NCBI GenBank assembly: GCA_039715055.1 | Contig: JBDLID010000189.1 | Location: 1-5,013 of the forward strand | Direction: 5' to 3' | Origin: JBDLID01 sp039715055 | GTDB taxonomy: Bacteria; Desulfobacterota; Desulfobulbia; Desulfobulbales; Desulfocapsaceae | DNA: 5,013 nt | Notes under the pieces: model-generated | Told to the model about the DNA's origin: nothing | Databases searched by the model: none | What the model saw: only the letters and a program-made list of their open reading frames with translations | Program-made: the position numbers and the translations under genes | In this document: piece by piece, positions 1-5,013 of the stretch | How the letters are laid out: every line of letters starts with the position of its first letter | Numbering within the stretch: the first letter of the stretch is position 1

Positions 1-768
1 TGAGCGGGGCAGAACAGTAGTGTCGCCACGACCGTAGTAGCTTTCAGCCATCTCAACAATCCGCACCGCCGCTCGGCTGAACAGCCCCAGCCTGTTTTTA
101 TGGGTGGCAACAATGGTACCATTGCCGGGCAGGGCCAGGCCGATGGCCTCGTTGAGGCAGTTCATTGAATTGGCGGTGAACATGCCGGAGCACGATCCGC
201 ATGTCGGGCAGGCGCATCGTTCAACCGTTTCCACCTCATCGTCGCTGATTGAGCTGTCGCCGGCCATGACCATTGCATCCACCAGATCATAACGCTTGTC
301 TCCATCGACACCGGCCTCCATGGGACCGCCGGAGACAAAGATAGCCGGAATATTGAGACGCATGGCTCCCATGAGCATCCCCGGTGTAATCTTGTCGCAG
401 TTGGAGATACAGATTATGGCATCAACGGTATGGGCATTGCACATATATTCGACGGAATCAGCAATCAACTCCCGTGACGGCAGGGAATAGAGCATTCCGG
501 AATGTCCCATGGCAATACCGTCGTCAATGGCAATGGTATTGAACTCGGCAGCAAAACAGCCAAGCTCCTCGATACGTTTCTTCACCTCCTGGCCGATCTT
601 GTGGAGATGAACGTGGCCCGGCACAAACTGGGTAAACGAATTAACAATGCCGATAATCGGTCGACCGATCTGCTCATCGGTCATCCCGTTGGCCCGCCAG
701 AGGCTCCGGGCCCCGGCCATTCTTCTCCCCTCAGTGGTTGTGGCACTTCTCAATGGAATTGAGGTCAT
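1..768 (-). CDS. ilvD: Dihydroxy-acid dehydratase IlvD, N-terminal 256 residues (3' end outside window)
   Basis: IlvD dehydrates 2,3-dihydroxy-3-methylbutanoate and 2,3-dihydroxy-3-methylpentanoate to the 2-keto acids that precede valine, leucine and isoleucine; it is a cytoplasmic Fe-S enzyme. Translated from 768 leftwards, the frame stays open to the window edge. It matches the E. coli enzyme almost motif by motif: RSATTT at residues 7-12, NSFTQFVPGHVH at 43-54, the metal-site D83 in IDDGIAMGH, the cluster/metal motif SNCDK (C124, D125, K126) and CPTCGSCSG with cluster ligand C193. As in E. coli, the NSFTQF segment has no cysteine where plant and mycobacterial [2Fe-2S] enzymes have NTCNMH. 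About 256 of roughly 560-620 family residues are visible. The ATG at 768 was chosen because AGCGAGGAG lies 3-5 bases upstream (772-780) and the N-terminus aligns with known enzymes. It is transcribed divergently from the ATPase gene. The motifs place the product in the IlvD/Edd family. The related Edd and sugar-acid dehydratases are less likely, because the overall match is to IlvD. Confidence 0.97.
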   Translation of the reverse strand, partial: MTSIPLRSATTTEGRRMAGARSLWRANGMTDEQIGRPIIGIVNSFTQFVPGHVHLHKIGQEVKKRIEELGCFAAEFNTIAIDDGIAMGHSGMLYSLPSRELIADSVEYMCNAHTVDAIICISNCDKITPGMLMGAMRLNIPAIFVSGGPMEAGVDGDKRYDLVDAMVMAGDSSISDDEVETVERCACPTCGSCSGMFTANSMNCLNEAIGLALPGNGTIVATHKNRLGLFSRAAVRIVEMAESYYGRGDTTVLPRS

Positions 769-823
769 GATCTCCTCGCTGCTCAAATTTTATGATATTG
801 GTCAATAGCTGTTTGTGATTTCA

Positions 824-834
824 GCCTGCCAGGC
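824..834. repeat. Short perfect inverted repeat in the ilvD leader
   Basis: GCCTG, one C, then CAGGC form an 11-base palindrome about 56 bases upstream of the ilvD start. It could be an operator half-site pair or simply chance. No T-run follows it on either strand, so it does not look like a terminator. Confidence 0.2.
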
Positions 835-901
835 CAACTCGATACACCCAGGAATAGTGTCCAATGCTTCTTTTCATTTTAGGTAACGATCAAAAAAACT
901 A

Positions 902-934
902 TTGAAATCCTAATCCCTTTCGTGACATTATACT
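902..934 (+). promoter_or_regulatory. Candidate promoter for the PilT-like ATPase operon
   Basis: TTGAAA (902-907) is a good -35 match. CATTAT (926-931) follows after an 18-base spacer, and the better-looking TATACT (929-934) follows after 21 bases, which is too long for standard spacing. Either would place the start near 938-942, some 36-40 bases before the ATG at 978. The box overlaps the minus-strand TATAAT, so the two divergent promoters may exclude each other. The call is weak. Confidence 0.25.
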
Positions 935-955
935 ATGATAAGATAAGGTTGAGTA
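927..955 (-). promoter_or_regulatory. Candidate sigma-70 promoter for ilvD
   Basis: Read on the minus strand, bases 932-927 spell a perfect TATAAT -10 box. Seventeen bases further upstream (955-950) is TACTCA, a poor -35 match with three of six bases. Transcription would begin near 920 and give a leader of about 150 nt before ilvD. The -10 match is seen directly; promoter function is inferred. Confidence 0.35.
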
Positions 956-977
956 CCACACTCCGGGGAGAAATCGC

Positions 978-2147
978 ATGAAGCAGACTGAGATTGATTA
1001 CTGGATTACAGCCATGCTGGAATCCTATAAAAATGTTTCCGACCTCAACATTACCGTCGGCAAAAGCCTCCAGGTCGAAGCGGCGGGCAAGCTGGTACCG
1101 GTGAAGGTTCAGCCACCGATCAACGAGCTGACTCCCTTCCAGACAGAAGTCTTTGCCCTCAACCTCATCGGCAACAACCGGCGGTTGATGCGTGACCTGC
1201 TTGAAACCGGTTCCTGCGACCTCTCATACTCCCTGGGCGAAAAAGCCCGCTTCAGGGTGAACATTTTTACCCAGAAAGGATTTTTCACCACCGTCCTGAG
1301 AAAGCTGGAGACCACCATTCCCACCATTTCAGGAATGAATTTCCCGCCGGCCTTTAAAAAGATGGCGGCTGAAATCAACGGGCTGGTACTGTTCACCGGT
1401 GCAACCGGCTCCGGTAAGACCACCTCGCTGGCCGCACTGCTCCACGACATTAACCATAATCGGGCGGTACACATTGTCACCCTGGAAGATCCAATAGAAT
1501 ATATCCATCCTCATAATAAGGCAACCTTTAATCAGCGGGAGCTTGGCAACGATTTCGACTCCTTCGGCTCAGGTATTCGTGCTGCCCTGCGCCAGGCCCC
1601 CAAAGTCATTCTGGTCGGCGAGATGCGGGACCGTGAAACCATGGAAATCGCCCTCACCGCTGCCGAGACAGGCCACCTTGTTCTCTCCACCCTGCACACC
1701 ATTGACGCCGGCCAGACCATGAACCGGATCCTCGGTATGTTTGAGCAGGAAGAACAGCCCCAGATCAGAAATCGACTGGTGGATACCATCCGCTGGGTTG
1801 TTGGCCAGCGTCTGCTTCCCCGGATCGGCGGCGGCAGGGTGGCTGCCATGGAGATTCTCTGCACCAGCCTGCGAATCAAGGACCTGATCCTCAACGGGGA
1901 GACAGAAGAGAAGACCTTCTATAAGATCATTCAGGCCGGCTCCGCCGTGGACATGCGCACCTTTGACCAGCACATCCTTGAACTGTACGACGAGGAAGTC
2001 ATTACAGAGGAAACCGCCATGTCATATGCCTCCCGCCGTAACGAAGTTGCCCGGGGGCTGGACACCATCAAGATGGAACGCGGTGAGGACACCTCCACCC
2101 TGAAAGACCTGGAAATGGAAGAAGAGGAAGAAAAACCGAAATGGTGA
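978..2147 (+). CDS. PilT/PilU-family type IV pilus retraction-type ATPase
   Basis: This is a 389-residue member of the secretion ATPase superfamily, cytoplasmic hexameric motors that power pilus retraction in the PilT/PilU branch. The N-terminal PAS-like domain covers about residues 5-110 and includes SDLNI at 21-25, where PilT usually has SDLH, and RFRVN at 91-95. The RecA-like core has Walker A GATGSGKT (141-148), the Asp box TLEDPIEY (168-175), Walker B ILVGEMRD (211-218) with E215 as the likely catalytic glutamate, and the His box AETGHLVLSTLHT (229-241). All catalytic motifs look intact. The C-terminus mixes both paralogues: GGGRVAAMEI is PilT-like, while MRTFDQHILELY and the region after it resemble PilU. 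PilT's AIRNLIREGK appears only as RIKDLILNGE. An acidic tail (379-385, E-rich) ends in KPKW. The ATG follows GGGGAG (965-970) by seven bases. No pilin or assembly genes are adjacent, so retraction of type IV pili is inferred from family alone. It could be a specialised paralogue of the main PilT. Confidence 0.9.
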   Translation: MKQTEIDYWITAMLESYKNVSDLNITVGKSLQVEAAGKLVPVKVQPPINELTPFQTEVFALNLIGNNRRLMRDLLETGSCDLSYSLGEKARFRVNIFTQKGFFTTVLRKLETTIPTISGMNFPPAFKKMAAEINGLVLFTGATGSGKTTSLAALLHDINHNRAVHIVTLEDPIEYIHPHNKATFNQRELGNDFDSFGSGIRAALRQAPKVILVGEMRDRETMEIALTAAETGHLVLSTLHTIDAGQTMNRILGMFEQEEQPQIRNRLVDTIRWVVGQRLLPRIGGGRVAAMEILCTSLRIKDLILNGETEEKTFYKIIQAGSAVDMRTFDQHILELYDEEVITEETAMSYASRRNEVARGLDTIKMERGEDTSTLKDLEMEEEEEKPKW

Positions 2148-2166
2148 TCCCACAGGACAAAAAACC

Positions 2167-2949
2167 ATGACGACCACACAATGCCCCCACTGCCAGAAGC
2201 AGCTCAAGCTCAACGAAAAAATTATCGCCAAGGTTCGTGAACTGCCCGCCGGCAAGTCTCTTGGACTCAAGTGCCCCCAGTGCGCCAACACCATCTACCT
2301 TGACGCTGCCACCCTGCCCCAGCAACCGCCCGCGGAAACAAAGCCGGCACAGCAGCCCCAGGCAGCAGAGCAAAAAGAACAGCCTCCGCAGGCTCCCGGC
2401 CCGGGCCAGGATGATCGTTACAAGGGTGCCGGCAAGCTCGATACCGTTGTCACCCCCCCCAACCCGCCGGATATCGGATGGCTTGAAGACGGCTTCTTTG
2501 AAGACAAAGAGGTGGTTGAGGATATCCCCAGAACCCTGATCCTCATGGCCGACAGCCCACAGCGCACCGACATTGTCGAGGCCATTGAGAATATCGGTTA
2601 CCAGCCGGCCTTTGCCGACTCCAGCGCAGACGCCATTGAAAAAATGCAGTTCGTCCAGTACGCCGGTGTCATCCTTCATTCCACATTCGAGCCAGGCGGC
2701 CTCCCGGCGTCTGATTTCCAACAGTACATGCGCAAGATGAGCATGGCCAAAAGACGCTACATCTTCTATGTCCTTATCGGGCCGGAATTCAGGACCCTGT
2801 ATGACCTCCAGGCCCTGGCCAACTCGGCCAACCTGGTCGTCAATGATACCGAAATCGATAAGTTCACCACCATCATCCGCAAATCAATCCCCCAGTATGA
2901 GGAACTTTTTGGACCAATCATGGAGGAGATGAACGCCCTGGGCCGATAA
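2167..2949 (+). CDS. Zinc-ribbon protein with degenerate receiver-like domain (function unknown)
   Basis: I do not recognise a named family for this whole 260-residue protein. Residues 6-39 hold two CxxC knuckles (C6/C9 and C36/C39), a zinc ribbon of the kind found at the N-terminus of many deltaproteobacterial regulatory proteins. Residues 51-81 are a Pro/Gln/Ala-rich, probably disordered linker. Residues 122-240 fit the alternating beta/alpha pattern of a CheY-like receiver: strand 1 TLILMAD (123-129), helix TDIVEAIENIG, strand 3 AGVILHS (166-172), strand 4 RYIFYVLIGP (197-206) and strand 5 NLVVND (222-227). Where the phospho-acceptor Asp should be there is H171/S172, and where the conserved Lys should follow strand 5 there is N226. 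Phosphorylation therefore seems unlikely and a protein-protein role more so. No signal peptide or membrane segment is seen. The gene starts 19 bases after the ATPase stop with AGGA at 2154-2157, so it is probably in one operon with it and may be its partner or regulator. Eight C bases lie at 2453-2460. The reading frame is secure; the receiver assignment is moderate. Confidence 0.82.
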   Translation: MTTTQCPHCQKQLKLNEKIIAKVRELPAGKSLGLKCPQCANTIYLDAATLPQQPPAETKPAQQPQAAEQKEQPPQAPGPGQDDRYKGAGKLDTVVTPPNPPDIGWLEDGFFEDKEVVEDIPRTLILMADSPQRTDIVEAIENIGYQPAFADSSADAIEKMQFVQYAGVILHSTFEPGGLPASDFQQYMRKMSMAKRRYIFYVLIGPEFRTLYDLQALANSANLVVNDTEIDKFTTIIRKSIPQYEELFGPIMEEMNALGR

Positions 2950-2982
2950 CTTCCAGGGGCCACTGTGCAGGGAAAATATGCG

Positions 2983-3057
2983 CAGGTGGTTGATTTCCTC
3001 CTCTATTCCATCAAAGCCAGCCGTAGTGGTACGATTACGCGAATTACAAACCACCTG
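2983..3057. repeat. 9-bp perfect inverted repeat with 57-base spacer
   Basis: CAGGTGGTT (2983-2991) is repeated in perfect inverted form as AACCACCTG (3049-3057). An inner GTGGT (3026-3030) could compete for the same right arm, so two alternative folds are possible. It lies just after the zinc-ribbon gene and a T7 run follows 21 bases later (3079-3085). It could be part of a 3'-end transcript structure. The loop is too long for a standard intrinsic terminator. Confidence 0.35.
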
Positions 3058-3097
3058 ACCGCCCCCACTTTTCTATCATTTTTTTCCGCCAGAGCCC

Positions 3098-3131
3098 TTG
3101 TTTTTTCGTTTTTTTTCTGATAATGTAGAAT
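3098..3131 (+). promoter_or_regulatory. Candidate rpsA promoter with upstream T-rich tract
   Basis: GATAAT (3119-3124) and TAGAAT (3126-3131) are both reasonable -10 matches. TTGTTT (3098-3103) is 15 bases upstream of the first, a short spacing. For the second, the 17-base position (3103-3108, TTTTCG) is a weak -35. The long T-rich stretch upstream could act like an A+T-rich UP element, as is common for ribosomal protein genes. A start near 3131-3138 would give an rpsA leader of about 155-165 nt. The exact boxes are uncertain. Confidence 0.4.
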
Positions 3132-3141
3132 GTTTATTTCT

Positions 3142-3184
3142 GAGAGAGGTTGCCACCCACAGGGTTGGTGACCTCTCTCCTTTT
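3142..3184 (+). terminator. Strong hairpin with short T-run: terminator or rpsA leader stem-loop
   Basis: GAGAGAGGT (3142-3150) pairs perfectly with ACCTCTCTC (3171-3179). The stem continues inward through two wobble pairs, CCA/TGG and CCC/GGG with one bulged T, closing on an ACA loop. C and TTTT (3181-3184) follow. It could end transcription of the upstream ATPase operon. If the candidate promoter at 3098-3131 is real, the same hairpin would sit at the very 5' end of the rpsA mRNA and act as a stabilising or attenuating leader structure instead. The structure is certain on sequence grounds; its role is not. Confidence 0.5.
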
Positions 3185-3187
3185 AAC

Positions 3188-3208
3188 TTACCGGTAAAAT
3201 AACCGGTT
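3188..3208. repeat. Tandem CCGG-centred palindromes
   Basis: TTACCGGTAA (3188-3197) is a perfect 10-base palindrome and AACCGGTT (3201-3208) a perfect 8-base one, with centres 12 bases apart. They share ACCGGT, so the RNA could also fold as a six-pair hairpin (3190-3195 with 3202-3207) around an AAAATA loop. This could be a protein-binding operator pair or a leader stem-loop. Confidence 0.4.
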
Positions 3209-3258
3209 GCAGGGATGCTTTTGATGACCATCAGCGCCCCCAGATAAACCTTTCACCC

Positions 3259-3276
3259 GGCCCTTGAACCAGGGCC
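3259..3276 (+). promoter_or_regulatory. Leader hairpin just upstream of rpsA start
   Basis: GGCCCT (3259-3264) and AGGGCC (3271-3276) form a perfect six-pair GC-rich stem with a TGAACC loop, ending 17 bases before the rpsA ATG. No T-run follows, so it is not a terminator. Its place where a Shine-Dalgarno-containing region would be expected suggests a role in S1 translation initiation; this is inference. Confidence 0.4.
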
Positions 3277-3293
3277 ACAGATGAGCGAAACCC

Positions 3294-5013
3294 ATGACAG
3301 ACGAAACCAATCAAACAACCCAGGAAAACAGCAGTGAAGAGTTGAGCTTTGCGGAACTCTTTGAGATGGAAGAAAACAGTACAGTCGTTAACGTCGGCGA
3401 CGTTGCCCAGGGCACCGTTATCGGCATGGTTGACAACTACGTACTGGTCGACGTCGGAGACAAGGCGGAGAGCTATATCGCCAAGTCCGAATTCCAGTTG
3501 GAAGGTGATACCGAAATGGAAATCGGAGACACCTTTGAAGTCTTTGTCGAACGACGCAAAGAGGAAGGTGGACTGCTGCTGTCAAGGGAAAAAGCCATCG
3601 CCATCAAGGTATGGGAAGACATTGCACGTATCCAGGAGGCCGACGGCACCATCGAAGGCAAAATCGACACACGTGTCAAAGGCGGAATGTCAGTCAACAT
3701 CGGCGTGCCTGCTTTCCTTCCCTACTCTCAGATCGACCTGCGGCCGGTCAAGGATCTTGACGCCCTCATCGGCGAATCCTTCGATTTCAAGATTCTCAAG
3801 TTCAACCGTAAACGCAACAACGTCGTTATTTCCCGGCGGGCCATCCTTGAAATCGAACGCGACAAACTGCGTGAAAAGATGCGTTCCATCCTCGAAGAGG
3901 GTCAGATCATCAAGGGCGCCATCACCAATATTACCGACTACGGACTGTTCATCGACCTCGGCGGCATGGACGGCCTCTGTCATATCACCGATCTCTCCTG
4001 GGGCCGCGTGTCCCATCCGGCCAAGCTGTACAAGGTCGGCGAGGAGCTTGAGGTCAAAGTTCTCAAGTACGATAAGGAAAACGGCAGGGTCTCCCTGGGT
4101 GTCAAGCAGCTGAAAGACGACCCGTGGGCCACTGTTGCCGACAGCTATCCAGTTGGCGAAAAGACCACCGGCAAGGTTGTGTCCATTACCGACTACGGTG
4201 TCTTTGTTGAACTGGAAGAAGGTGTCGAGGGGCTCATCCACGTCTCCGAGATGACCTGGTCCAAAAAGCCTCGCCACCCGTCCAAGATGGTTGCCGTGGG
4301 CGATGCAATCGAGGTCATGGTCCTCAATATCGAACCGGAGACCAAGCGTATCTCACTGGGTATGAAGCAGCTTCAGCCCAACCCCTGGGACCTGGTCACC
4401 GACAACTACCCGGTGGGCTCTGTCATCGAGGGCAAGATCAAGAACATCACCGATTTTGGCATCTTCATCGGTATCGAGGAAGGAATCGACGGTCTCATTC
4501 ACGTTTCCGACCTCTCCTGGACCGAGCGCATCAAGCATCCGTCGGAGAAGTACTCCAAGAGCCAGACCATCAAGGCGGCAGTCCTCAAGATCGACAAAGA
4601 AAACGAGCGGTTCTCCCTGGGCATCAAGCAGCTCGAGCCCGATCCATGGCAGGCTGCCTACAATAACTACCCCTCCGGTACCGTTATTGAGGGCAAGATC
4701 ACCAATGTTACCGATTTCGGCGTTTTTGTTCAGCTGGAAGAGGGCATCGAAGGCCTTGTCCACGTCTCCGAAATCTCCAAGGAGAAGATCAAAACCCCCA
4801 TTGGAATGTACCAGGTCGGCGACACTCTGAAGGCCATTGTCATCAATGTGTCAGCCAAAGACCGAAAAATCGGACTTTCCATCAAGACCCTTGAAGATGG
4901 CGGTGAGGGCGGCGCTGCAGCAAACTACAGCCCGCAGGCCGACAGTGGTGAAGCTGCCGCCCCGTCCACCTTTGGCGATCTGCTCAAGGCAGCCGCCGGA
5001 GGACAGGACGAAG
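3294..5013 (+). CDS. rpsA: 30S ribosomal protein S1 (C-terminal end outside window)
   Basis: S1 binds mRNA on the 30S subunit and helps load structured or leaderless-like messages. The visible 573 residues include all six S1 (OB-fold) domains: D1 about 31-105, D2 117-198, D3 203-280, D4 287-367, D5 374-454 and D6 461-534. An N-terminal helix LSFAELFEM (17-25) matches the E. coli S1 segment that docks on S2. D1-D2 are the divergent ribosome-binding pair. D3-D6 keep the RNA-binding face, for example F475/F478/H490 in D6 and Y216/F219/H230 in D3. D4, D5 and D6 begin exactly 87 residues apart. The tail after 534 is Gly/Ala-rich with STFGDLLKAA near the edge, so only a short stretch is probably missing (E. 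coli S1 is 557 residues). The ATG at 3294 is in the domain frame. The ATG at 3281 is out of frame. No convincing Shine-Dalgarno sequence is seen upstream, only weak purine patches, which recalls E. coli rpsA. cmk is not its upstream neighbour. Confidence 0.97.
   Translation, partial: MTDETNQTTQENSSEELSFAELFEMEENSTVVNVGDVAQGTVIGMVDNYVLVDVGDKAESYIAKSEFQLEGDTEMEIGDTFEVFVERRKEEGGLLLSREKAIAIKVWEDIARIQEADGTIEGKIDTRVKGGMSVNIGVPAFLPYSQIDLRPVKDLDALIGESFDFKILKFNRKRNNVVISRRAILEIERDKLREKMRSILEEGQIIKGAITNITDYGLFIDLGGMDGLCHITDLSWGRVSHPAKLYKVGEELEVKVLKYDKENGRVSLGVKQLKDDPWATVADSYPVGEKTTGKVVSITDYGVFVELEEGVEGLIHVSEMTWSKKPRHPSKMVAVGDAIEVMVLNIEPETKRISLGMKQLQPNPWDLVTDNYPVGSVIEGKIKNITDFGIFIGIEEGIDGLIHVSDLSWTERIKHPSEKYSKSQTIKAAVLKIDKENERFSLGIKQLEPDPWQAAYNNYPSGTVIEGKITNVTDFGVFVQLEEGIEGLVHVSEISKEKIKTPIGMYQVGDTLKAIVINVSAKDRKIGLSIKTLEDGGEGGAAANYSPQADSGEAAAPSTFGDLLKAAAGGQDE

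Larger units (their letters stand above)
2950..3293. other. Non-coding region upstream of rpsA
   Basis: No credible gene is seen in these 344 bases on either strand. The first half (2950-3060) holds a long-spaced 9-bp inverted repeat. The middle (3068-3118) is strikingly T-rich on the plus strand, with runs of seven, six and eight T. A candidate promoter, a strong hairpin, two CCGG-centred palindromes and a further small hairpin before the rpsA start follow. The rpsA neighbour common in other proteobacteria, cmk, is absent here. Confidence 0.7.

Noticed and set aside
738..760. A sigma-54-like TGGCAC on the plus strand
   Set aside because: The -12 element (TTGC-type) is missing at the right spacing, and the site lies inside ilvD coding sequence.
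104..762. Three plus-strand open frames of 62-86 codons
   Set aside because: They lie opposite the strongly conserved ilvD frame, resemble no protein and are antisense shadows.
821..880. A possible 18-codon leader peptide before ilvD on the minus strand (MKRSIGHYSWVYRVGLAG)
   Set aside because: It has only four Ile/Leu/Val codons, no Shine-Dalgarno sequence, and no terminator hairpin with a T-run before ilvD, so classic attenuation is not supported.
769..977. A T-box riboswitch for branched-chain amino acids upstream of ilvD
   Set aside because: No T-box consensus (TGGNACCGCG) or antiterminator/terminator pair is visible.
2068..2721. A 217-codon minus-strand open frame across the ATPase/zinc-ribbon junction
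   Set aside because: It is antisense to two well-supported genes, is Leu/Gly-rich low-complexity in the way shadow frames are, and has no recognisable motif.
2936..2958. CCCTGG/CCAGGG hairpin across the zinc-ribbon gene stop codon
   Set aside because: The six-pair stem has an 11-base loop and no T-run after it, so it is not a convincing terminator.
2950..3059. A short minus-strand reading frame with a protein-like stretch (GFDGIEEEINHLRIF)
   Set aside because: It has no ATG or ribosome binding site, is preceded by stops at about 3077-3072, and runs antisense into the zinc-ribbon gene. A decayed gene remnant cannot be excluded but is not supported.
3349..4113. A 254-codon plus-strand open frame in another frame of rpsA
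   Set aside because: It is very Ser/Arg/Pro-rich with no domain and overlaps the S1 coding frame entirely. The minus-strand frames at 3690-4277 and 4353-4763 are rejected for the same reason; their repetitive look only mirrors the S1 repeats.
4152..4895. DNA-level tandem repeats within rpsA
   Set aside because: They are the expected repeated S1 domains D4-D6, not a separate repeat element.

Overview
The window looks like ordinary chromosomal DNA from a Gram-negative bacterium, most plausibly a member of the Desulfobacterota (former Deltaproteobacteria). This is an inference from the six-domain proteobacterial-type S1 protein, the E. coli-type IlvD, the PilT/PilU-family ATPase and the moderate GC content. 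No 16S or other decisive marker is present. No mobile element, CRISPR array, tRNA or rRNA was seen.

Layout. Bases 1-768 (minus strand) hold the first 256 codons of ilvD, dihydroxy-acid dehydratase of branched-chain amino acid synthesis; its C-terminal part lies beyond the left edge. A 209-bp divergent intergenic region (769-977) follows, with overlapping candidate -10 boxes on the two strands near 927-934. A two-gene unit on the plus strand comes next: a PilT/PilU-type secretion-superfamily ATPase (978-2147), then 19 bp later an unrecognised 260-residue protein (2167-2949). That protein has an N-terminal four-cysteine zinc ribbon, a Pro/Gln-rich linker and a C-terminal domain that resembles a response-regulator receiver without the phospho-accepting aspartate. 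A 344-bp non-coding gap (2950-3293) carries T-rich tracts, a candidate promoter and several inverted repeats. It leads into rpsA, ribosomal protein S1 (3294 to the right edge), with all six S1 domains present and the extreme C-terminus cut off.

How the genes relate. ilvD (metabolism) and rpsA (translation) are housekeeping genes and look functionally unrelated to the central pair. The pair is probably co-transcribed, and it is the part of the window with least established function: a pilus-type motor ATPase coupled to a putative zinc-ribbon/pseudo-receiver partner. The rpsA leader is also notable. It has several hairpins and no convincing Shine-Dalgarno sequence, which recalls the structured, autoregulated rpsA leader of E. 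coli. No clearly new defence or mobile system was found.
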